From the NCBI GenBank assembly GCA_964507795.1, contig CAZDQV010000008.1, positions 1-34,277 of the forward strand: a stretch of DNA of 34,277 bases, read 5' to 3'. Of this stretch, positions 16,464-23,042 are shown piece by piece. The DNA comes from UMGS973 sp964507795. GTDB lineage: Bacteria; Bacillota; Clostridia; Peptostreptococcales; Anaerovoracaceae. A program made the position numbers and the translations under genes. The notes beneath the pieces were generated by a model that worked only from the letters and a program-made list of their open reading frames with translations, ran no database searches and had not been told where the DNA came from. How positions within the stretch are numbered: position 1 is the first letter of the stretch; every line of letters starts with the position of its first letter.

Positions 16464-16477
16464 TTTTTTTATCAGAA
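16452..16477 (+). promoter_or_regulatory. 11-bp inverted repeat over the -10 box (candidate operator)
   Basis: TTCTGATAAAA (16452-16462) and TTTTATCAGAA (16467-16477) form a perfect inverted repeat with a TTTT spacer. It covers the -10 and the expected transcription start. The position is what one expects of an autorepression operator. It could also form a hairpin in the 5' end of the RNA. Confidence 0.5.
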
Positions 16478-16490
16478 AGGAGGATGCCAT

Positions 16491-16835
16491 ATGACATACA
16501 CACAAAATGTAGCAGATGTACTTAAAAAAGTTGTTTCTTCTGTAAATGCAGAAATGCCAGGTGTCGTAGAACAGATTATTTTGTATGGCTCCTATGCAAG
16601 AGGCGATTATTCTGCGGAATCTGATCTTGATATTATGCTTCTGATGAATTGCAGCCATACGGAGATAAGACAGTTTCAAAAGGCTGTATGCAAAATTGCC
16701 AGCAGGATTGGGTTAGAAGGGGATATTGAAGTGTCTTTGATGATGCAAGATAAGGAAACCTTTGAAAAGAGGCTTGCTATTCTGCCGTTCTATCGAAATG
16801 TGAAGAAAGAAGGTATAATGCTTTATGAATCCTGA
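16491..16835 (+). CDS. MNT-type nucleotidyltransferase, probable antitoxin
   Basis: A 114-aa minimal nucleotidyltransferase. Its active site GSYARGDYSAESDLD (33-47) fits the GSX10DXD motif of MntA-type antitoxins, which in the known systems add AMP to the partner HEPN toxin. The third acidic residue is probably in the GDIEVSLM strand (about 77-84). AAAGGAGG (16477-16484) stands before the ATG. The stop overlaps the HEPN gene by 11 bases, the coupling expected of a toxin-antitoxin pair. The antitoxin role rests on known HEPN/MNT systems and gene order. Confidence 0.82.
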   Translation: MTYTQNVADVLKKVVSSVNAEMPGVVEQIILYGSYARGDYSAESDLDIMLLMNCSHTEIRQFQKAVCKIASRIGLEGDIEVSLMMQDKETFEKRLAILPFYRNVKKEGIMLYES

Positions 16836-17263
16836 AAGCGAACTGAAAGCATTGTCGGGTTATCGTTTTGAACAGTCAATAGAGTGCCTGAGGGCAGCAA
16901 AGACTTTAGCTGAGTGCAGAGATTATCGAGGTGCTGCAAATCGTTCCTATTATGCTTTTTTTTCATGCAATGCGCAGTGCGTTTGCTCTTGAAAATAAAG
17001 ATTTTTCCAAATATAGCGGTGTATCAGCTAACTTTCGGAAAGAGTTTATTAAAACAGGGGTTTTTGATGTTGTTTTTTCTGATATGATAAAAAGTGCTTT
17101 CTACGTCAGAAACAACAGCGATTATGATGATTTCTATGTGGTTTCAAAAGCTGATGTGGAGGAACAAATCCAAAATGCAGAGAAATTCTGTGCAGCAATG
17201 AAAGAATACTTAGCTGTAAGGGGTGTGGACTTAAGTTGCCAAAGAGGTAGTGATAACGAATAA
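16825..17263 (+). pseudogene. HEPN-domain protein, frame broken in a T8 tract
   Basis: Reading from ATG 16825 gives MNPESELKALSGYRFEQ through AANRSYYAFF, then a spurious SCNAQCVCS and a stop at 16990-16992 (55 aa). From the T8 tract (16956-16963) the +1 frame continues as HAMRSAFALENKDFSKYSGV through to a stop at 17263. Removing one T restores a single HEPN protein of about 145 aa with the motif RSYYAFFHAMRS, an RX6H active site of the HEPN ribonuclease type. The lesion lies exactly between the Arg and the His. Both halves keep good coding character, so the break is recent, regulated or a sequencing error. In an intact pair this would be the toxin. Confidence 0.78.
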
Positions 17264-17270
17264 AGGTAAT

Positions 17271-17286
17271 CGGTTCTGCCGTTTTT
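17271..17286 (+). repeat. 12-bp direct repeat, right copy, with weak terminator-like hairpin
   Basis: CGGTTCTGCCGT (17271-17282) followed by TTTT. It repeats 16398-16409. The stem here is only CGG/CCG, so termination would be weak. Confidence 0.5.
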
Positions 17287-17353
17287 AGAGGCCTTCCTTT
17301 TGACACCATTACACCACAAACCTAAAAAATTTATAATATGGAAACAGATTTTT

Positions 17354-17386
17354 CCGCATAGTGCAGGCTATGTGGATTTTTTGGTA
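17354..17386 (+). terminator. Probable terminator before the ABC importer
   Basis: CCGCATAG (17354-17361) pairs with CTATGTGG (17368-17375) with one G-U pair, loop TGCAGG, followed by ATTTTTT. Together with the repeat at 17271 it separates the MNT/HEPN cassette from the importer operon. Confidence 0.6.
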
Positions 17387-17408
17387 AAATTCTATCCCCC
17401 ACCGGAGC

Positions 17409-17438
17409 TTGTGAACTGTAGTGCCGGGTCTGTATAAT
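17409..17438 (+). promoter_or_regulatory. Candidate promoter of the ABC importer
   Basis: TTGTGA (17409-17414) and a perfect TATAAT (17433-17438) are 18 bases apart. The start codon lies 29 bases after the -10. No recognisable riboswitch or Fur box is seen. Confidence 0.5.
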
Positions 17439-17467
17439 GCTATAGAGAATAATTTTGGGAGAGCATT

Positions 17468-18505
17468 ATGAAAAAACGCTTTAGAATTACAATGATAATA
17501 CTTGCTGTTATATCTGCTATCAGCATATGCGTTACTGTAGGACTTGGCCCTGTTAATGTGAGCCTCGGTTCCACAGTAGATGTCATATGCGGACAGATAC
17601 CGGTTTTGAATATATTTTCAAAAGGCAACTATGACATGATTGAATACAATATAGTATGGCAGATGCGCATGCCCAGAGTGCTTTTGGGCTTTATAGTCGG
17701 AGGAGCACTTTCTGTATGCGGCGTGGCTATGCAGGCTCTCATAAGAAACAAACTGGCAGATCCGTTTGTGCTTGGTGTGTCGTCTGGTTCGTCTGCTTTT
17801 GCAACAGTATTCATGGTTACAGGCTGGCTGTCGTTCCTTGGAACATATGCGCTTCCTGTAAGCGCGTTTATAGGAGCTGCTGTTTCAATCGTAGCAGTAT
17901 ATGCGATTTCAAGAGTAAGAGGCAGGGTGAATATAACGCATCTGCTATTGGCAGGTGTTGCAATTTCCATGATGATGGATGCATTTACCAAGGCAGTAGC
18001 TCTCGGAGCCAAAAACGCTCTTGCAATTCATAACCTTGATTTTTGGATGACAGGATCACTTGCAGGAGCTAAATGGAGTTATCTGGGGCTGCCTCTGGTT
18101 GTCATGCTGATGTGTCTTGCGTTTTTGATGATTAACTGGAGAACCATGAATGCATTGCTTTTGGGCGATGATACTGCTGTGACCCTTGGCATTAATGTTC
18201 CTCGCATGCAAAAGGCACTTGTATTAGTGTCTTCACTTCTTGCAGGAGTTACAATTGCAGTGTCAGGCTCCATAGGTTTTATAGGCCTTATGGTACCGCA
18301 TATTTGCCGCATTGTGGCAGGAAGTGATCACAAAAGAATCTTGCCTATGTCAGTGCTTCTTGGAGGATGCTTTGTAATATGGGCGGATGTGGCTGCCAGA
18401 ATGATTCTGGCACCAGAAGAGCTGCCGGTGGGAATACTGACTGCAGTGATAGGTGGTCCGTGCTTTATAATTATGCTCAAAAGTAAATCGGGGAGGCTTG
18501 TATAA
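17468..18505 (+). CDS. FecCD-family ABC importer permease
   Basis: A 345-aa polytopic membrane protein of the FecCD/BtuC permease family, with about ten hydrophobic segments. Family motifs are RMPRVLLGFIVGGALSVCGV (about 62-81), MQALIRNKLADPFVLGVSSG (about 83-102), GFIGLMVPHICRIVAGSDH (about 272-290) and the C-terminal LPVGILTAVIGGPCFIIML. The permease imports iron-siderophore, heme or cobalamin across the membrane as a dimer. GGGAGAG precedes the ATG. The stop TAA-ATG junction with the ATPase gene is overlapping or abutting, showing tight coupling. The substrate cannot be read from the sequence. Confidence 0.92.
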   Translation: MKKRFRITMIILAVISAISICVTVGLGPVNVSLGSTVDVICGQIPVLNIFSKGNYDMIEYNIVWQMRMPRVLLGFIVGGALSVCGVAMQALIRNKLADPFVLGVSSGSSAFATVFMVTGWLSFLGTYALPVSAFIGAAVSIVAVYAISRVRGRVNITHLLLAGVAISMMMDAFTKAVALGAKNALAIHNLDFWMTGSLAGAKWSYLGLPLVVMLMCLAFLMINWRTMNALLLGDDTAVTLGINVPRMQKALVLVSSLLAGVTIAVSGSIGFIGLMVPHICRIVAGSDHKRILPMSVLLGGCFVIWADVAARMILAPEELPVGILTAVIGGPCFIIMLKSKSGRLV

Positions 18506-19281
18506 TGGATAGACTCACAGTAAATAATCTTGAATATGGTTACTTTGATGAAAAAAACGTGATAGAAAATATCAATATCTGCGCAGAGGCAGGAAAATTT
18601 ACAGGCATTATAGGCGGTAATGGCAGTGGCAAATCCACATTGCTCAAATGCATATATGGCGCATTGAAGCCGCAAAAGGGTGAGATTGTCCTTGGCAATA
18701 AAAATCTTGCAGATATGAGTCCGAAACAGCTTGCATCAAATATTGCTGTAGTAGGGCAGGAAAACGAATTCGCATTTGACTTCACGGTATGGGAAATGGT
18801 TGCAATGGGAAGAACCCCTCACAAGGGACTTTTTCAGCCTGATAATGCAAAAGACAAAAAAATAGTAGCAGGGGCTTTGCAAAAGACTGGTATGTATGAC
18901 TTGAGAAACAGGAGCTTCAGGCAGCTTTCGGGAGGCGAAAAACAAAGAGTCATAATAGCAAGAGCCATAGCGCAGAGCGCAGAGCTTATGATACTTGATG
19001 AGCCTACAAACCATCTTGACATATCTTATCAATTGCATACATTTGAAACCGTTAAGGAGCTGGGCGTTACTGTACTTGCTGCCATGCATGACCTCAACCT
19101 TGCATCGCTTTTTTGCGATAAAATCTATATATTAAAAGACAAGAAGGTATTTGCTGCAGGTAGCCCTGAAGAAATACTGACAGCAAAGAATATAGAGGAG
19201 GTTTTCGGGGTGAGAGCAGAGGTGAGAACTTCAGATGAAACCCGGAAATCGGTAGTCTCATACATACCATATTTACATTGA
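18505..19281 (+). CDS. ABC importer ATP-binding protein (FhuC/BtuD type)
   Basis: A 258-aa ATPase energising the FecCD-type permease. It has Walker A GGNGSGKST (37-45), a Q-loop at VVGQENE (82-88), the signature LSGGEKQRV (141-149), Walker B LMILDEPTNHLD (161-172) and the switch His195 in AAMHDLNLA. It is the standard length for the family. It begins in the last base of the permease gene and ends 13 bases before the binding-protein gene. Confidence 0.93.
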   Translation: MDRLTVNNLEYGYFDEKNVIENINICAEAGKFTGIIGGNGSGKSTLLKCIYGALKPQKGEIVLGNKNLADMSPKQLASNIAVVGQENEFAFDFTVWEMVAMGRTPHKGLFQPDNAKDKKIVAGALQKTGMYDLRNRSFRQLSGGEKQRVIIARAIAQSAELMILDEPTNHLDISYQLHTFETVKELGVTVLAAMHDLNLASLFCDKIYILKDKKVFAAGSPEEILTAKNIEEVFGVRAEVRTSDETRKSVVSYIPYLH

Positions 19282-19294
19282 AGGGAGTAAATTT

Positions 19295-20242
19295 GTGAAA
19301 AAGATTATATCTATTATCCTTGTGATTACCATAGTAGCGATAATGGCAGGATGTGGTGCCGCTGTATCTCAACATGAAAACAGCAGCGGATACACGCCTG
19401 TTACAGTTGAAAACTACGGGAGGACTGTAACGATAGATAATATGCCTCAAAAGGTAGTTACTGCCGGACCTGACTGCACAGAGCTTCTCATAGCCCTTGG
19501 CCTTTCAGATAAAATTACAGGTAACTGCTGCGACAATCACAGCAGAGGGCCACTTCCCGAGTGGGAGGAAGCGTATGCAAAAATCCCGGAGATAACATAT
19601 GGAAGCCCTACACTTGAGGCAGTGGTCGGCAGTGGCTGTGATTTTTTCTTTGGCATAGACTGGGTGTTTTCGGGCGACTTTACAGTAGAAGCTCTTGAGG
19701 AGTATGGTATTACTGTATATGTATGTGAAGCACAGGATTATGATGACGTATGGAGGGAAGTACGGGAACTCGGTGAGATTTTCGGTGTAGAGGAGGCTGC
19801 TGAGGAATTTGTGGGCAGCGAAAAATCCCGTATCAGGGAAGTGGAAAAGGTTGTTTCAGATGAAGAACAACTTAAAGTGCTGGTATATGATTCTGATACA
19901 GGCAATGGAGTGTATACTGCAGGAGGTTCTAATATTGAAAGTCTGTTCATACGCTCTGCCGGCGGTGTGAATATTTTTGAAGATATAGATAAGGCATGGG
20001 CTTCTGTTTCATATGAAAAAATCCTCGAAGCAGAGCCTGATGTAATCATAATCCATGACTATGAAGAGGCTTCGTATGAGGATAATATAAAGAAGCTTAA
20101 GAGTGATCCGATACTGTCACAGCTTGATTGTGTGAAAAAAGGCCGGTTTATCAAGCTGTCACTTGAATCGGCACTGCCCGGATCAAGGACAGCTTACAGC
20201 ATAGAACAGATTGCAAAAGGTCTGTTTCCGGATAAATTCTAA
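19295..20242 (+). CDS. ABC importer substrate-binding lipoprotein
   Basis: A 315-aa periplasmic-binding-protein type lipoprotein. The signal peptide ends in the lipobox MAGC, so Cys20 would be lipidated and anchored outside the membrane. The mature part has the BtuF/FepB-like fold motifs VENYGRTVTI, MPQKVVTAGPDCTELLIALG and AEPDVIIIHD. A GTG start is used, with AAGGGAGT (19281-19288) upstream. The NCCDN stretch near residue 80 is unusual. The ligand could be a siderophore, heme or corrinoid; the nearby cobalamin genes make corrinoid attractive, but this is not shown by the sequence. Confidence 0.9.
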   Translation: MKKIISIILVITIVAIMAGCGAAVSQHENSSGYTPVTVENYGRTVTIDNMPQKVVTAGPDCTELLIALGLSDKITGNCCDNHSRGPLPEWEEAYAKIPEITYGSPTLEAVVGSGCDFFFGIDWVFSGDFTVEALEEYGITVYVCEAQDYDDVWREVRELGEIFGVEEAAEEFVGSEKSRIREVEKVVSDEEQLKVLVYDSDTGNGVYTAGGSNIESLFIRSAGGVNIFEDIDKAWASVSYEKILEAEPDVIIIHDYEEASYEDNIKKLKSDPILSQLDCVKKGRFIKLSLESALPGSRTAYSIEQIAKGLFPDKF

Positions 20243-20248
20243 GCCACG

Positions 20249-20566
20249 CTATTTTACAAAGCTGTCAATAGCTTTGCCAAGTTCGTCGATGGCTTTGCGG
20301 TCGTTGTGCTCTACTGCTTCCACTATGCATTCGCTTATGTGGTTTTTGAGCACTACTTTACCTGTATTGTTAATAGCCGATTTGACTGCAGCAAGCTGGA
20401 TAAGCACCTGTGAACAGTCCTCATCACGTTCAATCATTCGTTTGATTGACTCAAGGTGTCCTACGGCTCTGGATATTCTGTTTATTACAGCTTTCTTTTC
20501 ATCTGCACTGTGAACATGATGATGTTCATGATCATGATGGTGGTCGTGTGTGTGTTCATGCGCCAT
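20249..20566 (-). CDS. CsoR/FrmR-family metal-sensing repressor with His-rich tail
   Basis: A 105-aa all-helical repressor of the CsoR/RcnR/FrmR family. The core KKAVINRISRAVGHLESIKR and the Cys51, His76, Cys80 set match the spacing of the C-H-C copper(I) site of CsoR. The N-terminus has 11 histidines in its first 20 residues (AHEHTHDHHHDHEHHHVHS), which is far from typical and suggests nickel, zinc or cobalt binding. I use the ATG at 20566 instead of 20596 because the promoter at 20599-20627 would start transcription after 20596. It converges on the importer genes with a 6-base gap. It may act on its own promoter or on a neighbour. Confidence 0.88.
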   Translation of the reverse strand: MAHEHTHDHHHDHEHHHVHSADEKKAVINRISRAVGHLESIKRMIERDEDCSQVLIQLAAVKSAINNTGKVVLKNHISECIVEAVEHNDRKAIDELGKAIDSFVK

Positions 20567-20598
20567 TTGATTTTCTCTTTTCTGAAAGATTCTCATAT

Positions 20599-20627
20599 AG
20601 TATAGCAGAATTCATGCGGTCGGACAA
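20599..20627 (-). promoter_or_regulatory. Promoter of the CsoR-family gene
   Basis: On the minus strand TTGTCC (20627-20622) and TATACT (20604-20599) are 17 bases apart. This supports the internal ATG at 20566 as the true start. Confidence 0.55.
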
Positions 20628-20673
20628 GCTGCTCATTTGCGAAGTCAAGAAGAATAAAGGAGTGATAGAAACT

Positions 20674-21189
20674 ATGACCAGAGAAGAATATAGATTGGCG
20701 GCAGAATTTTGGAAAACAAAAGAACCCTCTGTGATGCCAAAAGAGGAAGTTGTACCTGTAGTAGAGGAATATCTCAGAAGCAGCAGTGTCTGTGCACTTG
20801 CTACGGGAGCAGGCGACTATGTACGCTGTACACCGCTGGAGTATAGCTTCTATGACGATAAGTTTTGGATTTTTACAGAAGGCGGAGAGAAATTCATAGG
20901 CCTTGAAAAAAACAGTAATGTTAGCCTCGCTGTTTTTGATAAAAATCCCGACTTTGGCAGCCTCAGGAGCGTACAGGTCACGGGTATTGCCAGATTAATA
21001 GAACCGATGTCTTCGGAATATATTGACCATGCAAATTACAAAGCCGTCCCGGTTGAGGCACTTCAAAGGCTTGCGGATAAGGGGCATCCCATGCATCTGC
21101 TGTGTATTGAGCCTGTTAGAATGGATGTGTTGTTTTCAGAATTCAAGGCTGCAGGATATGACAGCCGTCAGACGATTTGCTGGCTATAA
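20674..21189 (+). CDS. Pyridoxamine 5'-phosphate oxidase-fold flavoprotein
   Basis: A 171-aa protein of the pyridoxamine-phosphate-oxidase-like split-barrel superfamily, which binds FMN or F420 and covers many small reductases. The core strands are CALATGAGDYVRCTPLEYSF, FWIFTEGGEKFIGLEKNSNV (about 66-85) and LRSVQVTGIARLI. A C-terminal LLCIEPVRMDVLF follows, a usual end for the family. AAAGGAGTG (20656-20664) supports ATG 20674; a GTG at 20662 is less likely. No clear promoter was found in front. It is divergent to the CsoR-type gene. The substrate is unknown. Confidence 0.8.
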   Translation: MTREEYRLAAEFWKTKEPSVMPKEEVVPVVEEYLRSSSVCALATGAGDYVRCTPLEYSFYDDKFWIFTEGGEKFIGLEKNSNVSLAVFDKNPDFGSLRSVQVTGIARLIEPMSSEYIDHANYKAVPVEALQRLADKGHPMHLLCIEPVRMDVLFSEFKAAGYDSRQTICWL

Positions 21190-21190
21190 G

Positions 21191-21231
21191 AAAATATGGA
21201 GCAGGGGAATTAGGCCCTGTTCCATATTTTT
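21191..21231 (+). terminator. Bidirectional terminator between convergent genes
   Basis: A 16-bp stem (21191-21206 with 21215-21230) with one G-U pair, flanked by A and T runs on both sides, so it can serve the flavoprotein gene and the XRE gene on the other strand. It overlaps the last codons of the XRE gene. Confidence 0.85.
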
Positions 21232-21539
21232 AATGTCTGAATCAATTTTTCTTTGTTATCTGTGCTCATCTGCCGAATAATATCAAGCAACTCATTATCC
21301 AGGGCAGTATTCTGATAGTCTGAATCGATGCGCCCTACCAGAGAATCCAGTGAAATATTCATCAAGCGTGCATAATATATTAAAATACGAAGAGACATGG
21401 CTGTTCTGCCGTTCTCCACGTTGCTTATATATCCGGGGGTGACACCGAGTGCCTCTGCAACCTGTGCCTGCGTGAAATCCATTTCAATACGCAGTTTTTT
21501 TATTTTAGGGCCTAAATTATCATAATCTGTCTGTTTCAT
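21210..21539 (-). CDS. Small XRE-family transcriptional regulator
   Basis: A 109-aa protein with an N-terminal Cro/CI-type helix-turn-helix: LGPKIKKLRIEMDFTQAQVA, then EALGVTPGYISNVENGRTAM (about residues 9-49). A short helical C-terminal region follows. The start is ATG 21539, preceded on the minus strand by GAGGAGG; the longer reading to 21605 is rejected because the SD and the likely -10 lie within it. It stands alone between a convergent flavoprotein gene and the ribosomal operon. It may regulate itself or a neighbour. Confidence 0.88.
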   Translation of the reverse strand: MKQTDYDNLGPKIKKLRIEMDFTQAQVAEALGVTPGYISNVENGRTAMSLRILIYYARLMNISLDSLVGRIDSDYQNTALDNELLDIIRQMSTDNKEKLIQTLKIWNRA

Positions 21540-21560
21540 AGCTGCCTCCTCACAAACTTT

Positions 21561-21577
21561 TAAGTAAGTTAAGTATA
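21561..21577 (-). promoter_or_regulatory. Candidate -10 and repeated TAAGT sites of the XRE gene
   Basis: On the minus strand TATACT (21577-21572) is a good -10, though the -35 position (TTTATT) is weak. TAAGT is repeated at 21561-21565 and 21571-21575, with AAGT between them, over the expected start region, as autorepressor sites often are. Confidence 0.35.
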
Positions 21578-21670
21578 CAATAAATATATTAAAAAATAAA
21601 TACAATTATTGTTTTTTGATAAATGGAAACGCAAGGATGCGTGTGATAGGTAAGAAGGCTACAGTCCTTG

Positions 21671-21719
21671 AAAACACTGAAAAACAGGCATTAAAAAAGC
21701 TCAAAAAACTTTCAAAAAA
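21671..21719 (+). promoter_or_regulatory. Phased A-tracts upstream of the rpsJ promoter
   Basis: Runs of four to six A occur at 21671-21674, 21680-21684, 21693-21698, 21703-21708 and 21714-21719. They are spaced close to a helical turn and end just before the -35 box. They are likely to act as an UP element or bend the DNA at a strong promoter. This part of the gene-free stretch 21540-21994 holds no convincing coding sequence. Confidence 0.5.
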
Positions 21720-21722
21720 GGG

Positions 21723-21751
21723 TTGCAATATTTCCCCGTTTGTTATATACT
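21723..21751 (+). promoter_or_regulatory. Promoter of the S10-spc operon
   Basis: TTGCAA (21723-21728) and TATACT (21746-21751), 17 bases apart. Transcription should begin near 21758, giving a leader of about 236 nt before rpsJ. Confidence 0.65.
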
Positions 21752-21757
21752 ACAAAG

Positions 21758-21994
21758 GCTTGCTTTAGGCGATGAAGTGGGAAGTTGCAGTGCTATATGG
21801 GAATTTCCACGGAGCAATTGTCACCGCAAGACGGTGGCGTAGGGATTCGCCTGTTTTTATCTGTGTGGTTTTGCAGGAAACACATGGAGCAGTGTACTAA
21901 GTAAGCACAAACCCTGTACACATTGAAAACAAGGCGTTTGAACCCCTTGTACAAGCATAGCGAAAACTGTACAAAAAATTTTAGGAGGACAAAA
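21758..21994 (+). promoter_or_regulatory. Structured leader of rpsJ
   Basis: Visible structures are GTCACCG (21820-21826) with CGGTGGC (21832-21838), GTGTAC (21892-21897 region) with GTACAC (21916-21921), and ACAAGG (21929-21934) with CCTTGT (21945-21950). There is also a perfect 10-bp palindrome CTTGTACAAG (21946-21955). TGTACA occurs three times, at 21915, 21948 and 21968. A 42-codon ORF runs 21772-21900 through the same region with only a weak SD. The leader ends with TTAGGAGGAC before rpsJ. It probably controls the operon, by ribosomal-protein binding or attenuation; the mechanism is inference. Confidence 0.5.
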
Positions 21995-22306
21995 ATGAGC
22001 GAATTACAAAAAATCAGAATCAAGCTTAAGGCCTATGACCATGCGTTATTAGACCAGTCAGCGGCAAAGATTGTTGAAACAGCCAAGAAAACAGGCGCAG
22101 ATGTTTCAGGACCTATTCCGCTACCGACAGAAAAAGAAGTAGTAACTATCCTGAGAGCGGTACACAAGTACAAAGACTCAAGAGAACAGTTCGAACAGAG
22201 AACTCACAAGAGACTGATTGACATCACAAATGCTACACCAAAAACAACTGATGCACTGACAAAGTTGGATTTACCTGCAGGCGTAAGCATTGAAATCAAA
22301 TTATAG
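21995..22306 (+). CDS. rpsJ: 30S ribosomal protein S10
   Basis: First gene of the S10 operon, 103 aa. S10 sits in the head of the 30S subunit and doubles as NusE in antitermination. Motifs KIRIKLKAYDHALLDQSA, GPIPLPTEKEVVTILRAVHK and REQFEQRTHKRLIDI are highly conserved. TTAGGAGGAC precedes the ATG. A longer reading from 21923 is in the leader and lacks family similarity. Confidence 0.98.
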   Translation: MSELQKIRIKLKAYDHALLDQSAAKIVETAKKTGADVSGPIPLPTEKEVVTILRAVHKYKDSREQFEQRTHKRLIDITNATPKTTDALTKLDLPAGVSIEIKL

Positions 22307-22354
22307 TAAGGGAACTCCCCTTAGTATGATTGCTCAGATTGACAAGGAGCAATC
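22303..22354 (+). promoter_or_regulatory. Two hairpins between rpsJ and rplC
   Basis: TAAGGG and CCCTTA flank a short loop at about 22305-22322. A perfect 8-bp stem, GATTGCTC (22328-22335) with GAGCAATC (22347-22354), follows. No U run is present, so a processing or translational-control site is more likely than termination. Confidence 0.4.
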
Positions 22355-22383
22355 CGCTGTAAGAATTTAGGAGGAAAATAAAC

Positions 22384-23016
22384 ATGAAGATGATTCTAGG
22401 CAAAAAAGTCGGAATGACTCAGATCTTCACAGAAGCAGGAGATGTTGTTCCTGTAACTGTAATCGAGGCAGGTCCGGAAGTTGTGACTCAGATCAAGACA
22501 GTTGAGACTGACGGATACAACGCAGTACAGGTTGGTTTTGAAGATCAGAAACCACACAGAGTTAACAAACCAATGACAGGTCATTTCGCAAAGAATGACA
22601 TTCCTGTTAAGAAGCATCTGGCTGAATTCAGAAACGAAGAAGGCGAAAGCTATGAAATCGGACAGATAATAACTGTTGCAGAGTTTGAAGCAGGCAAGAA
22701 GCTTGACATCACAGGAACTTCAAAAGGTAAGGGAACTCAGGGTAACATCAAGAGACACGGACACCACAGAGGACCTATGACCCACGGTTCAAAACACAAA
22801 AGACTGGCCGGAGCATTGGCAGCAGGTACTTACCCATCAAGAGTATTCAAGGGAAACAAAGGCCCCGGCAGAATGGGTAGAGAAACTGTCACCGTACAGA
22901 ACGTTGAATTGGTAAAAGTTATTGAAGATAGAAACCTTATGCTGGTTAAAGGTGCGGTTCCCGGTAACAAAGGCGGACTTCTCCGTATCCAGTATGCGGT
23001 AAAAGGTCAGAAATAG
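22384..23016 (+). CDS. rplC: 50S ribosomal protein L3
   Basis: L3, 210 aa, is an early-assembly protein that reaches into the peptidyl-transferase region. Its start ILGKKVGMTQIFTE, the conserved GKGTQGNIKRHGHHRGPMTH stretch (about 115-135) and the GKGPGRMG-like loop (GNKGPGRMG) are typical. TTTAGGAGG precedes ATG 22384. Confidence 0.98.
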   Translation: MKMILGKKVGMTQIFTEAGDVVPVTVIEAGPEVVTQIKTVETDGYNAVQVGFEDQKPHRVNKPMTGHFAKNDIPVKKHLAEFRNEEGESYEIGQIITVAEFEAGKKLDITGTSKGKGTQGNIKRHGHHRGPMTHGSKHKRLAGALAAGTYPSRVFKGNKGPGRMGRETVTVQNVELVKVIEDRNLMLVKGAVPGNKGGLLRIQYAVKGQK

Positions 23017-23042
23017 AGTATTTGGAAAGGAGGACATAAGAA

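Noticed and set aside
17341..17467. Riboswitch before the ABC importer
   Set aside because: A GGTAAAATTC stretch and an ACTGTA recall a cobalamin aptamer, but the remaining core is missing and a terminator plus promoter explain the region.
20258..20275. AAAGCT/AGCTTT hairpin as a terminator for the importer operon
   Set aside because: It has a 6-bp stem, lies inside the CsoR-type gene, and has no T run on the plus strand.
21637..21768. 43-codon ORF (MRVIGKKATVLENTE...) before rpsJ
   Set aside because: It has no properly spaced SD, its lysine codons simply follow the A-tracts, and the rpsJ promoter lies inside it.
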